Shown: positions 1 to 8,733, counted from the stretch's first letter. The stretch: DNA of 64,000 nucleotides from Salimicrobium humidisoli (GCF_002295105.1 NZ_NSGH01000011.1:1-64000); one strand, 5' to 3'. Notes: generated from the sequence alone by a model not told the origin. Made by a program: numbers and translations.

Positions 1-75
1 TGAAGTGTACCCCAGAGAGCCCTCAAGATATTCCCTTACCACCTTTACCTTAAATTCTTCACTATACTTGGACAT
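1..75 (-). CDS. IS150-type transposase OrfA, N-terminal fragment (runs off the window)
   Basis: The first 25 codons read MSKYSEEFKVKVVREYLEG and so on. This is the characteristic start of the helix-turn-helix OrfA protein (COG2963) of IS150-group elements. The start codon is at 75-73. The remainder, including the catalytic OrfB, is outside the window, so whether the copy is intact is unknown. Confidence 0.75.
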   Translation of the reverse strand, partial: MSKYSEEFKVKVVREYLEGSLGYTS

Positions 76-81
76 AAAAAC

Positions 82-119
82 ACCCCGGAAGTTAGATTTT
101 TTACTCTAACTTCCGGGGT
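82..119. repeat. 15-bp inverted repeat inside the IS left end
   Basis: The arms at 82-96 and 105-119 are perfectly complementary with an 8-nt loop. The hairpin lies between the IS tip and the orfA start. Such structures can shield a transposase from outside transcription; that role is inferred here. Confidence 0.7.
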
Positions 120-168
120 TCACTACCCGTTCGCAATGAACGCGGGGATTTCCTATAGCAACGAACAA

Positions 169-366
169 TTATTTTTGAACGTTAGCAGCTTGTGGTCCAC
201 GGTTACCTTCGACGATTTCGAAAGATACTGTTTGACCTTCTTCAAGTGTTTTGAAGCCTTCGTCTTGAATAGCGGAGAAGTGTACGAATACATCGTCCTG
301 ACCTTCTACTTCGATGAAGCCGTAACCTTTTTCTGCGTTGAACCATTTCACGTTACCTTGTAACAT
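169..366 (-). CDS. Cold-shock protein, CspA family
   Basis: This 65-residue, single-domain OB-fold RNA/DNA chaperone has the usual length for Bacillus Csp proteins (65-67 aa). The RNP1 motif KGYGFI is at residues 13-18 and RNP2 VFVHF at 26-30, with the conserved KWFN start. These proteins bind single-stranded RNA and DNA and keep messages unfolded in the cold or in fast growth. The start ATG is set by AGGAGG 7 nt upstream. A leader of about 125 nt precedes it, as is common for csp genes, and a 7-bp hairpin lies just before the Shine-Dalgarno sequence. Downstream, an IS element begins close to the stop and appears to have replaced the normal terminator. Which csp paralogue it matches cannot be told from sequence alone. 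Confidence 0.97.
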   Translation of the reverse strand: MLQGNVKWFNAEKGYGFIEVEGQDDVFVHFSAIQDEGFKTLEEGQTVSFEIVEGNRGPQAANVQK

Positions 367-381
367 ATTGTTTCCTCCTGC

Positions 382-398
382 GGTGATTCTTAATCACC
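382..398 (-). promoter_or_regulatory. Leader hairpin directly upstream of the csp Shine-Dalgarno sequence
   Basis: The 17-nt element GGTGATTAAGAATCACC (minus strand) forms a perfect 7-bp stem with a 3-nt loop, ending a few bases before AGGAGG. It could modulate translation of csp with temperature. That role is inferred. Confidence 0.5.
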
Positions 399-496
399 AA
401 TGTATTACTATTCCTGCTCACGACGTGCATTCAAGACGACAAGCTTTCACACTCATGCTCGTTGCTTTCGTTCCGAACAACAATAAGTTAATTACT

Positions 497-525
497 ACTA
501 TAGCACCGTTATTATCAAATAGCAA
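497..525 (-). promoter_or_regulatory. Probable sigma-A promoter of csp
   Basis: On the minus strand a -35 TTGCTA and a -10 TATAGT are separated by exactly 17 nt. Transcription would start near 490 and give a leader of about 125 nt. Confidence 0.55.
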
Positions 526-547
526 CCCCTTTTCAAATATATCTATA

Positions 548-1912
548 CTAATGCACGATCATCGTCAGCAAAGCGACGGCAGTACCGATACTTCCACAAA
601 TAATTGTAAAGGGGAGGTTTTTCCAGACGATACGGTAAGGATTCATCTGAAAGTTGACGGAAGTGATGGTGACGATCAGTCCATACGGGGCAGAAGGGAC
701 GGTAGCGATCGCCGAACTTGATAACAGAACGGCCAGAGTAACAGGGGGCAGAGCTTCCATAAGGAGTCCGCTGATCCCTCCGAATATCCCCATAGTAGCC
801 AGTGGATGAACTCCGGCAAGTGTCATGAGCAGAAAAGTCAGCTGAATGATGATCATAATGACTACAGGAGAATCACTGTAGGCGATGACCGGCTGCTGCA
901 GCAGTTCAAGATATGGAGAGGCGTTCAGCGTCTCTGTTAAAACGGAAAGGCTCAGTAACAGTACGATAAAGTTATCAAGGCGGTTCGTATGCCGCTTCCA
1001 GGCCGGCCATCCGATTAACCAGAAACTTTTCCGTCTTTTCAAAATCGTACTCCACAGAAAAGCAAAAGGTACGATGGCAATAGTTACAGAGAAAAGAAAT
1101 TCAAAATCTATGACATTCGCAAGAAAGACTACCACACTTAAAAACAGAATGAGTGCCAGAATAAACTCTTTCAACTTCGCTCTCCCATAACTGTTTTTCT
1201 GTTTTGTTTCCTTTTGCAGTTCGTGACTCCCGAATTTCCGGCGACCTGCCAGTGTATCCAGAAAAATACCGGCCAGAGAAATGAGCAGCATCCACGGGAG
1301 CACCTGCAGATAATTTGCTCCGGTAATGAAAATGGAGGTCGCCAGTAAAATCTCAAGCGGACTCCAAAGCAGCGCGAGGGAGTAGCCGCGTAACGTAGCC
1401 ATGGAAACAAAGCTGTTTCTCACCTCCGGACTGAATCTGCTTAACTGCTCTTTCAGTAAGTCCTGGGAAATCGTAGCCGAGGAAAGATTAAGAAAAGCAG
1501 CCAGCGACACCATCGTCGCTTCACTTCTTCCGTAAAGCTGCCCGAGTGTTCCTGTCCCTGACTGCAGCAGATCCTTAAGCAATTTGTTGTAGCGTCCCGC
1601 TTTCACGGCACTGTTCATCCACGGTAGCACGGATAAGAGAAGCAGAAGTCCGACGTTCCCGGCGAATAACCCCGGTATATCCCGAAGTGAAAGAGAGCCC
1701 GAAATGAAGAAAAATCCTCCGGCTGTAAGCAGAACTGTGCCGAGAATCCGAAACACCCGTGATGCTCTCGGAAACGCGAGTAAAATCATTACGATACTAA
1801 AAACGCCGATAACGAAATAAAGCGTATCGTTTTCAGTGAATATATGTATGATATTCAGTAAAAATACCGCCGAATAAAAAATGTACAGGTGACTGTATAG
1901 AAATTCCCTCAT
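548..1912 (-). CDS. Polytopic inner-membrane protein, possible ion transporter-superfamily carrier
   Basis: This 454-residue protein is almost entirely hydrophobic, with about 11-12 predicted membrane segments. A basic cytoplasmic loop in the middle, around residues 215-235, suggests two halves. The layout and the segment LRGYSLALLWSPLEI resemble dicarboxylate/Na+ carriers of the ion transporter superfamily, but I see no diagnostic signature, so the substrate is unknown. The start is fixed by GGGAGGAAT just upstream of ATG. It lies between the BCCT carrier gene and csp, all on the minus strand, but the BCCT gene has its own terminator, so it is probably transcribed alone. Confidence 0.7.
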   Translation of the reverse strand: MREFLYSHLYIFYSAVFLLNIIHIFTENDTLYFVIGVFSIVMILLAFPRASRVFRILGTVLLTAGGFFFISGSLSLRDIPGLFAGNVGLLLLLSVLPWMNSAVKAGRYNKLLKDLLQSGTGTLGQLYGRSEATMVSLAAFLNLSSATISQDLLKEQLSRFSPEVRNSFVSMATLRGYSLALLWSPLEILLATSIFITGANYLQVLPWMLLISLAGIFLDTLAGRRKFGSHELQKETKQKNSYGRAKLKEFILALILFLSVVVFLANVIDFEFLFSVTIAIVPFAFLWSTILKRRKSFWLIGWPAWKRHTNRLDNFIVLLLSLSVLTETLNASPYLELLQQPVIAYSDSPVVIMIIIQLTFLLMTLAGVHPLATMGIFGGISGLLMEALPPVTLAVLLSSSAIATVPSAPYGLIVTITSVNFQMNPYRIVWKNLPFTIICGSIGTAVALLTMIVH

Positions 1913-2005
1913 ATATTCCTCCCATCCTCCGACCGTAAAATCCGGGCGGCCCTCTATTTATAGAAGTCCGTATTTACAATAAAGGAGCCCGCGATCCGTC
2001 TGCTT

Positions 2006-2042
2006 TATAAAAACTCCCCGATACCTCTGAAGTATCGGGGAG
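2006..2042 (-). terminator. Rho-independent terminator after the BCCT carrier gene
   Basis: An 11-bp perfect stem (arms 2014-2024 and 2032-2042) is followed on the minus strand by a T-rich tract. Confidence 0.85.
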
Positions 2043-2050
2043 AAGCTGTA

Positions 2051-3586
2051 TCATTTCCTTATATTATACTTGAATGCCTCGTCTTCGTTCATCATTTTTA
2101 TAGCTGCCCAGATGAGAATGAACTGAATGACTATAATAGGGAGTCCCATCAGACCGGAGACGACTTCGAGCGGTGGCAGACCGCCGATACGCATCAATAC
2201 TAAAGCTACTACGGTAATAATCGCAGCTATGATGATGCGGAGCGTTTTCGGCGGTTCGAATTTACTCATATCGCGCGTACTTGTATAAGCCGCTACGGTA
2301 TAAGTCGTGGAGTCCAGCGTCGTCGTAAGGAAAATCAGGGCAACGATCATGAAAAGAGTGATAGCAAGCCAGCCGAGAGGCAGAGTGGACAGTATTTCAG
2401 GAATTGCTGCCATTCTCTCTTCGTTCTGGACAAGCTTCAGAATGTTCATATCTTTGTTCAGGTATTGATACACTCCAAGGCCACCGAGTATGCCGGTAGC
2501 TATCCATGAGATCAGAGTCGGTGCCAGGAAATAGGTGAGAATCATTTCCTTGACCGTACGACCGCGTGAGATTTTAGCCGCAAACACGCCGTGCAGCATC
2601 GCCCACGTTGCACTGTAGGCAAAGAAGAATACGGTATTACTCTGGACGTGGGACATTCCGCCTTCATGAACGGAATCCGTGTTCAATGAAAGATTGATGT
2701 AATTTGAAATCAGGAAAGACACGCTGTCGGAGAAATAGTTGAGAATGAATATCCCGGGGCCTGCAAAGATAATGAACAGACCTAATGCTCCGGCAAGATA
2801 CATGTTTAGCGTACTGAGCCTCTTGATCCCTTTTTCGATACCTGCATAGGCACTGAGGGAGAATAAAAACACCCAGACGATAGTAACGATAAGCGTTAAT
2901 GTGAACGTGATTTCAATATTCATAAGGTGAGCCAAATTGTACGTTACAATCGGAGCGCCGAGGCCGAGAGTAACAGCAGCGCCGGAAAGAATACTGATCA
3001 GGAACAGAATGTCGAAGATTTTTCCGCCTATTCCGTCTGAGAATTTATCTCCGAATAAAGACCGGCATGCTTCCGATACACGCATAAGCGGACGCTTACG
3101 CACGTGCAGAATGTAGCCCATGGCAGGGGCGATCAGAACGAATATCGCAAATACCTGGAATCCCCATAGAAACATACTGTAAGCATTTCCCCACAGTATC
3201 GCTTCCGGAGACCCGGCTTCCACTCCGGCGGGCGGATCGTTGGCTACCGACGTCCACTGAAGCATACCGGTACGCATGATAGTGGAACCGAGTCCCATGG
3301 CGATAAGTATGGAAGAATACTCGAACAACGAGAACCGTGGTTTCTCTTTGGGGTCACCAAGAACTACCTTTCCGTATTTTGAAAATGACAAATACAAACC
3401 TGCTACAACTAATATAATTCCGTACCACAGATATCCCCATGTAAATGATGTGACGATTGAATCAAAAATGGAGTTCAAAAGCTCCAGTGATTTTGCTTCG
3501 TACATGGCAAAAGGGATACTAATGGCGATTACAATCAATAAGGCGGGTATAAATATTTTGTAATCAATAAGACCTTTCTTTCCCAT
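2051..3586 (-). CDS. BCCT-family transporter with a degenerate substrate-binding aromatic box
   Basis: This 511-residue membrane protein has 12 predicted helices and the BCCT signature ISRGRT at 339-344. Family members carry glycine betaine, choline, carnitine or similar quaternary amines, driven by Na+ or H+ or by exchange. Aligned by eye with BetP, helix 4 keeps one tryptophan (W141 in LWG) but has F146 and F149 where BetP has W194 and Y197. In helix 8 the paired tryptophans are replaced by Y324 and S325, and only W328 remains. The usual glycine-rich unwound helix is GLGSTIMRTG. The fold assignment is firm, but a classical quaternary-ammonium substrate is doubtful. The start has TAGGAGG 7 nt upstream, and a terminator follows the stop. 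Confidence 0.93.
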   Translation of the reverse strand: MGKKGLIDYKIFIPALLIVIAISIPFAMYEAKSLELLNSIFDSIVTSFTWGYLWYGIILVVAGLYLSFSKYGKVVLGDPKEKPRFSLFEYSSILIAMGLGSTIMRTGMLQWTSVANDPPAGVEAGSPEAILWGNAYSMFLWGFQVFAIFVLIAPAMGYILHVRKRPLMRVSEACRSLFGDKFSDGIGGKIFDILFLISILSGAAVTLGLGAPIVTYNLAHLMNIEITFTLTLIVTIVWVFLFSLSAYAGIEKGIKRLSTLNMYLAGALGLFIIFAGPGIFILNYFSDSVSFLISNYINLSLNTDSVHEGGMSHVQSNTVFFFAYSATWAMLHGVFAAKISRGRTVKEMILTYFLAPTLISWIATGILGGLGVYQYLNKDMNILKLVQNEERMAAIPEILSTLPLGWLAITLFMIVALIFLTTTLDSTTYTVAAYTSTRDMSKFEPPKTLRIIIAAIITVVALVLMRIGGLPPLEVVSGLMGLPIIVIQFILIWAAIKMMNEDEAFKYNIRK

Positions 3587-3711
3587 TCGAATCCTCCTAA
3601 TATATATTTTCGTTACTTAATTTAAGCAGAACGACTATACAATCCCCACTCATTTACATGTTTAAACATATTTTCTAACAAAAGGGTTTTCAAGCAGGTG
3701 ATCTCCTGGAT

Positions 3712-3740
3712 AAAAAAGCCTCAGGAATCCACCTGAGGCT
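3712..3740 (-). terminator. Terminator after the rhodanese gene
   Basis: GCCTCAGG and CCTGAGGC pair across a 6-nt loop. The minus-strand copy ends in six T residues. Confidence 0.85.
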
Positions 3741-3763
3741 GAATCTATTAACCTGGAGAGCTT

Positions 3764-4063
3764 CTACTTACTGATACTGCCACTCCAGTCGCGCATGCCA
3801 CCTTTCAATACCTGGGCCTGTATCCCGTTTTCTGTAAGGATATCTGCAGCCTGGGTACTGCGGGGGCCTGCAGCACACACTGTTACGTACTCTTTGTGGT
3901 TATCCAGTTCACTCAGCCTGCTTTCTATCTCATCCAAAGGAAAGTGGATAGCCCCTGGGATCATGCCTTCTTTCACTTCCTCATCTGTACGGACATCGAG
4001 CACTTCCACATTCTTATGATTGTGTTTCTGTTTCAGGGTTTCTTCACCAATTTCTATAGCCAT
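3764..4063 (-). CDS. Single-domain rhodanese-like sulfurtransferase
   Basis: This 99-residue rhodanese domain has the conserved VLDVRT start of the second strand (21-26) and the PGAIHFPL segment. A six-residue active loop begins at Cys63 (CAAGPRS), the persulfide-carrying residue. The family moves sulfane sulfur between donors and acceptors in the cytoplasm. Its loop is less basic than the common CRSGNRS type. The gene has a perfect AAGGAGG site, follows the DHQS-II-like gene by about 80 bp on the same strand, and ends in its own terminator. The specific sulfur acceptor is unknown. Confidence 0.92.
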   Translation of the reverse strand: MAIEIGEETLKQKHNHKNVEVLDVRTDEEVKEGMIPGAIHFPLDEIESRLSELDNHKEYVTVCAAGPRSTQAADILTENGIQAQVLKGGMRDWSGSISK

Positions 4064-4143
4064 CTATGAACCTCCTTTTATCATTCAATCTTTGTTCCCT
4101 GTTTACCTCAGCAGCACGACAAAAAAACATTTTCCAAAACTTT

Positions 4144-4683
4144 TTATCTCTCTATTATCTCTTCGTCCACTTTTGTACCGAGATGCCTCCCCGGCTCGTC
4201 TGAGATAGCGAGAATTTCCTGTCCGGCTTTAAGTTCCAGTAAAGGGCATTCCCCTTTTTCCTTCTCACTTACATATACACTGGCCGATTTCTGTAGAGTG
4301 ACCGAGACGAGTTGTTTTCCGTCCTTACATTCCACCCGTAAAAGCGGACGTTTTTCCATTTTTACGCGGCCGAGAGGAATCGTCCGCTCTTTTTCCCCGT
4401 CCGTAATACTGACCTCTTCGCCCGCCCGGCACTCATGGAGGTATTTTGTCTGTTCACCCTGACGAATATACTGATGAAGCGCCCCTGCATTGATCCTGAA
4501 AGGACGTGCGGGGTACCCTTCCGACTCTCTGTTTTCTGCGAGTACTTTGATATATCCGTGCCCCGTGTTCCCTACAAACACCCCATCAACGGGCTTCAGT
4601 ATATCCACGAAGTCCAGACATACCCTCACCCCTTCTCCGATTTCTTCGATTTTAGTGACTTCCATATATTTTTCCTCATTCAT
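4144..4683 (-). CDS. Free-standing homologue of the C-terminal domain of 3-dehydroquinate synthase II
   Basis: The 179 residues match the C-terminal half of archaeal-type 3-dehydroquinate synthase II (AroB'; about 325-380 aa). Recognisable blocks are EEIGEGVRVCLDF (13-25), RPFRINAGALH (60-70), GRVKMEKRPLLRVE, and the typical ending GRHLGTKVDEEIIER. The N-terminal half of the enzyme is absent, and there is a good AAAGGAG site before the first ATG, so this is not a truncated reading. Full-length family members oxidatively deaminate and cyclise a C7 amino sugar precursor to dehydroquinate. Whether the lone domain catalyses anything is unknown. It lies upstream of a rhodanese gene and divergent from a HAD phosphatase. 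Confidence 0.8.
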   Translation of the reverse strand: MNEEKYMEVTKIEEIGEGVRVCLDFVDILKPVDGVFVGNTGHGYIKVLAENRESEGYPARPFRINAGALHQYIRQGEQTKYLHECRAGEEVSITDGEKERTIPLGRVKMEKRPLLRVECKDGKQLVSVTLQKSASVYVSEKEKGECPLLELKAGQEILAISDEPGRHLGTKVDEEIIER

Positions 4684-4763
4684 ATCGCATTCTCCTTTGG
4701 TTGATTTCCAACTTACCCTTCTTCTATACTATTAGTATTACTATAAACGAAAAGAGGATTCTG

Positions 4764-5456
4764 ATGAGAGTAGCCATTTTCGATTTTGACCGTACTTTGT
4801 TTCCGGAAGAAACCTTCCCGCTCATGATGACCCATCTTAAGACACACCCGATGCATTACAGAAAATACAACACTTTCATGAGAAAGATAACTCCTATGTA
4901 TACTGCTTACAAACTGAAACTCTATCCCGAAAGAAAAATGAAGGAAGACTCCATGAGAAGTTATATTTCTTCTTTTAAGAAAACGTCCCGTGAAGACGTG
5001 GATAAATTTTTCGCCCAGCTTGCGAATCAGATGAAGAAAAGGCTGAACCGGGAAGTACTCGACCGTCTGGAGTGGCACAGAAACCGGGGAGATTATACGG
5101 TGCTTGTCTCCGGCGCTTTCGAACCGATGCTTGAAACGATTACGAACGATCTGCCTTTTGATCTCGTGCTCGGCACAGAAGTTCCCTACAAAGAAGGTTA
5201 CCTCGACCATAAAAAACGGATCCAGCACGTGAACGGGGACCGGAAAATGAAAAAAGTGATGGAACATCTCCGCTCGGCCGTCATCGACTGGGACGGCAGT
5301 TATGCGTACGGAGACAGTTTTTCCGACCTCGACGTTCTTGAGGCCGTAGGGAATCCGGTCGCGGTACAGCCGGAACCGAGACTTAAAAAAGTGGCCGATC
5401 AGCTGAACTGGGAGACTATACCCGTCGAACAGAATCAAATATTTCCGGGGAAATAA
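4764..5456 (+). CDS. HAD superfamily hydrolase, subfamily IB (phosphoserine phosphatase-like)
   Basis: This 230-residue protein has HAD motif I DFDRT (nucleophile Asp7, acid Asp9), motif II serine in LVSGAF, and motif IV GDSFSD with Asp184 and Asp188. A helical cap of about 100 residues sits between motifs I and II, as in subfamily IB. It should hydrolyse a small phosphate ester in the cytoplasm, but the cap does not reveal which one. The internal ATG at 4764 is chosen because AAAGAGG lies upstream and the HAD motif starts immediately after it. The extra 21 codons of the longer frame have no family resemblance. A bidirectional terminator follows. Confidence 0.9.
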   Translation: MRVAIFDFDRTLFPEETFPLMMTHLKTHPMHYRKYNTFMRKITPMYTAYKLKLYPERKMKEDSMRSYISSFKKTSREDVDKFFAQLANQMKKRLNREVLDRLEWHRNRGDYTVLVSGAFEPMLETITNDLPFDLVLGTEVPYKEGYLDHKKRIQHVNGDRKMKKVMEHLRSAVIDWDGSYAYGDSFSDLDVLEAVGNPVAVQPEPRLKKVADQLNWETIPVEQNQIFPGK

Positions 5457-5493
5457 ATCTCCGGCGATTCATCCCAAGTCCTCCCTGTCCGTT

Positions 5494-5543
5494 ATAAAAA
5501 AAGAGTGATTTTCTTGTATTGCTAAAGAAAATCACTCTTTTTT
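5494..5543. terminator. Bidirectional terminator between the HAD and aldehyde dehydrogenase genes
   Basis: A long perfect stem (AAGAGTGATTTTCTT and its complement) is flanked by A and T runs on both sides. It serves the convergent genes ending at 5456 and 5594. Confidence 0.9.
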
Positions 5544-5593
5544 CCGTCGGAATCCCTCATCCCTGTCAGGACGAAGGAACCGTCTCCGGAACT

Positions 5594-7021
5594 TTACTTA
5601 TGAGGGTACCCCAGAATAGTTTTTACTTCCAGGTACTCTTCAATACCGTGGTCTCCCCATTCTCTGCCGATGCCTGAGTGTTTATAACCACCGAACGGTG
5701 CAGCAAAGTCCGCTTTCGTATCATTGACTTTAACACGGCCGGCGCGTATACCTGCGGAAGCTTTTCTTAGTTTCTCTTCGTCTTTTCCGTATACGTATCC
5801 CGCAAGACCGTACTCCGTATCGTTGGCGATTTCGATAGCCTCATCGAGGGAGTCGTATGTGAGAACACACATGACGGGTCCGAAGATTTCTTCACGTGCA
5901 ATGACCATGTCATTGTCGACTTCCGTGAAGACAGTCGGCTTCGCGTAGTATCCCTGCTCAAGACCTTCGGGTTTCCCCGGGCCGCCGACGAGAAGCGTGG
6001 CGCCTTCCTCTGTCCCTTTTTCCATATAGGACTGGACAGTATCCCACTGCTTCTGGGATACGATCGGCCCCATATGATTTCCGCCATGCGGGTCTCCTAC
6101 TTTGAATTCAGGCAGTACGTCTTTGATCGCCTGCTCAAATTCATCCTTCATCGAAGAAGGAATAAGGGTCCTTGTAGCTGCTGAACATACCTGACCGGTA
6201 TTATTCGTAATGTGTGTCAAAGCTGCACGGGCGGCATCTTTCACATCTGCGTCATCAAGCACAATCAATGGAGATTTCCCTCCGAGCTCAAGCGCTACAT
6301 TCGTAATATTTTCTGCCGCGTTTTTCATAATCTTCTCACCTGTGGCTCCCGACCCGGTAAAGGAAACGAAATCGATATCCTCATGAGAGCTTATGCCGTC
6401 CCCGATAACTTCTCCGGTACCATTCACCAGGTTGAACACACCTTTTGGAACGCCTACCTTATCGAATATTTCCGTAAGAATAAACGCTGCAAAAGGCGTC
6501 TGTTCCGCCGGTTTCAATATAACAGGACTGCCTGCAGCAAAAGCGCTGGCAATCTTCGTCGATGTCTGGTTCGTCGGGAAGTTCCACGGAGTGATCAGGC
6601 CGCTGACACCACTCGCCTCTTTCATCCTCGTATGTCCTTCATGTTCTTCGATGAACGGAAAATTCTTCAGCGACTCCGCTGCCTGGGCGAAGTGGTTATA
6701 CCCCATCATGAAGTGGACTTTTTCCGAAACTTCCACAGGAGAACCGAGTTCTTCTGTAATCGTGTCTATAATGTCGTCTTTGCGGTTGTTGTACTCTTCG
6801 GCAATATCCTCAAGCATTTTCACTCTTTCCTCTTTAGGCATTTGTGAAAAGTGAGGGAAAGCATCGCGTGCAGCCTGCACCGCTTTGTCCAGATCCTCTT
6901 TTGTTCCGAGGCTTATCTCTCCGAACGCTTCTTCGGTAGCGGGGTTGATGACTTCTGTCGTTTCAGAACCGGTGGACTCCACCCATTCTCCGTTAATATA
7001 GTGTTTAAGATATCGTTTCAT
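5594..7021 (-). CDS. NAD(P)+-dependent aldehyde dehydrogenase
   Basis: This 475-residue protein spans the whole aldehyde dehydrogenase fold. The catalytic cysteine is Cys279 in GQVCSAATR, the general base is Glu245 in LELGGKSP, and the oxyanion asparagine is Asn147 in PWNFP. The coenzyme-site FTGSGATG motif and the C-terminal EEIFGPVM and PFGGYKHSG motifs are present. It oxidises an aldehyde to the acid. The closest functional type appears to be the broad-specificity Bacillus AldX/AldY/DhaS group rather than betaine-aldehyde or succinate-semialdehyde enzymes, but the substrate cannot be read from sequence. The start is set by AAAGGAGG. It looks monocistronic. Confidence 0.95.
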   Translation of the reverse strand: MKRYLKHYINGEWVESTGSETTEVINPATEEAFGEISLGTKEDLDKAVQAARDAFPHFSQMPKEERVKMLEDIAEEYNNRKDDIIDTITEELGSPVEVSEKVHFMMGYNHFAQAAESLKNFPFIEEHEGHTRMKEASGVSGLITPWNFPTNQTSTKIASAFAAGSPVILKPAEQTPFAAFILTEIFDKVGVPKGVFNLVNGTGEVIGDGISSHEDIDFVSFTGSGATGEKIMKNAAENITNVALELGGKSPLIVLDDADVKDAARAALTHITNNTGQVCSAATRTLIPSSMKDEFEQAIKDVLPEFKVGDPHGGNHMGPIVSQKQWDTVQSYMEKGTEEGATLLVGGPGKPEGLEQGYYAKPTVFTEVDNDMVIAREEIFGPVMCVLTYDSLDEAIEIANDTEYGLAGYVYGKDEEKLRKASAGIRAGRVKVNDTKADFAAPFGGYKHSGIGREWGDHGIEEYLEVKTILGYPHK

Positions 7022-7131
7022 AATGAAAGCCTCCTTTATTTTTCACTGAATGTACTATCTTTATCTACACAGGAGAGTCTTTCCTAATTCTGCAAATGTT
7101 AAACATCAGGCACCCGTCGTGCAGGAGAGAG

Positions 7132-8595
7132 CTACCTCCGGGTTGTGCTTTTTTCAAGGTAAAAAACCGTCTCCGAATCAGTGGGAGCAGGGTAATGATA
7201 TTCCTGCTGATAAGACTCCTCCCCCTTACCGGTAATTACCACCCAGTCTTTCTCTCCGCTCCTTCTCAGAGCTTCTTCGATAGCCAGGGTACGATCGGGA
7301 ATGACTTCCCCGTTCCCCCGTCCGTACCGGCGCTGAATCTCATAAAGGATCTTTTCCATCTCTTCTTTTGAAACTGAATTAAGGTCATCGAGAGTCAGGA
7401 TATACTGATCACTCATTCTGGCGGAAACTGTAATCATCTCTTCTCTTTTCTCCTCGTCTCTGTCCCCCCGGAAACCGAACAGATGGATGAATTTACCGGT
7501 GCACTGACTTCAGACTGTGTCCAGGGAATGATACAGGGCATCCGGGGTGTGGGCGTAATCGATCGCTACTGTACGATCTCCGGATAAATAGTGGACCGAA
7601 AACCTTCCTTCCACTCCTTTGAAACCGGTAACCGCCCGAGCGACTGCCTCATCCCTTGCTCCCATCAGCTTCACGGTACCATATGCCATAGCTATGTTAT
7701 ACATGTTGTGGATACCGGCAATCGATGGTTCCAGAAAGATTTCCTTTCCATTATGACGAAGGAGGAGTTCCCCGGCCCCATCGTCATATTCACTGATGTA
7801 CACATCACTGTCTTCTCCGGCATCGACAGACACGACGGAAGTATTCTCTTTCCTCAGTTCACCGGCAAGCTTCTCTCCCCATTCATTCTGCGTGTTGATT
7901 ACCGCCTGTCCTTTCTTTGTCAGCATACGGAACAGCTTCTTCTTAGCAGCAAAGTAATTCTCCATGGAACCGTGATAATCCAGATGGTCGTGGGTAAGGT
8001 TGGTGAAGAGGGCGTAATCGAACACAAGACCTTCCACTCTGTGCTGCGTTAAAGCATGGGAAGACACTTCCACAATTACAACTTCATCATCACTTACCGC
8101 AAGGAGCCTGTTGATTTCCAGTAACGTGGGAGTCGTGTTCCCTGCCGGATGTTTTTCTTTGTTGACGATATTACCCGTGCTGCCGAAAAGGGCGCAGGAA
8201 ACCCCACTTTCTTCAAACATACTTTTTAAGAGGTGGCCGGTCGTAGTTTTGCCGTTGGTCCCGGTTACTCCGATCACCGTCTTGTCTGCTGCCGGGAAGC
8301 CGTAATAGTAATCGCTGATCACGCTCAATGCTCTCCGGCCATCAGCCACCTGGATATAAGGGACGGAGACTTCCACGTCCCCCTGTTCCCCCACAACCGC
8401 AGCCGCACCTTTCCCGACCGCATCCTGGATATAGTCGTGGCCATCTCTCTGATATCCTTCAATTGCAAAGAAAAGGTACCCGTCCTTCACCTCCTGCGAG
8501 TTATAAGTTATTCCTTTAATCGTTACATTCGGCAATCCGTCCGGGAGTGCCACTGCTTCTTCTTTCAATATATGGTTTATCCGATCAAATTTCAT
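7132..8595 (-). pseudogene. MurE-like Mur ligase paralogue interrupted by one in-frame UGA codon
   Basis: Read through, the frame encodes 487 codons and covers a complete Mur ligase. It has an N-terminal UDP-binding domain, P-loop GVTGTNGKTTT (109-119), the carbamylated-lysine region FAAKKKLF, GHDHLDYH-type centre residues, and the C-terminal domain ending VVITGKGEESYQ. Codon 362 (7512-7510) is TGA. The frame then continues without shift for 24 codons to the next ATG (7437), and the bridging residues KFIHLFGFRGDRDEEKR match the family's VFGxGGDRDxxKR block. MurE motif DNPR, which selects diaminopimelate, reads DDLN (402-405). So this is a divergent paralogue outside the dcw cluster, broken by a single nonsense change or read through. 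AAAGGAG precedes the start. Confidence 0.8.
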
Positions 8596-8686
8596 AGCTG
8601 GACTCCTTTTATAAATCTTAGAATGGATTTCTGCTCTGCTGTCAAAATCTGATTTCGTTATGTATTAGTTCATTATACGAGTGAAC

Positions 8687-8725
8687 GGAAAAAATACAAG
8701 CCGGGGCGACTACCCTGACTTGTAC
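8687..8725 (-). terminator. Terminator after the degV-like gene
   Basis: On the minus strand TACAAG pairs with CTTGTA, extended by GGG/CCC pairing, and six T residues follow the stem. Confidence 0.75.
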
Positions 8726-8733
8726 ATCTGCTT

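Larger units (their letters stand above)
1..122 (-). mobile_element. Left end of an IS3-family (IS150-group) insertion sequence, cut by the window edge
   Basis: Read on the minus strand the element starts at 122 with the TG dinucleotide typical of IS3-family ends. A near-perfect 15-bp inverted repeat follows, then the start of a transposase OrfA. The rest of the element lies outside the window, so the second end and the target duplication cannot be checked. It sits about 45 bp past the stop codon of the cold-shock gene. Confidence 0.7.

Noticed and set aside
4713-5438. Long open frame (241 codons) on the minus strand opposite the HAD gene
   Set aside because: It is antisense to a protein with clear HAD motifs, shows no family signature and has no ribosome site.
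6212-6847. 211-codon plus-strand frame
   Set aside because: It is the antisense shadow of the aldehyde dehydrogenase gene.
7510-7512. Selenocysteine reading of the UGA in the MurE-like gene
   Set aside because: The family has no selenocysteine position here, and no SECIS-like stem or sel gene is evident.
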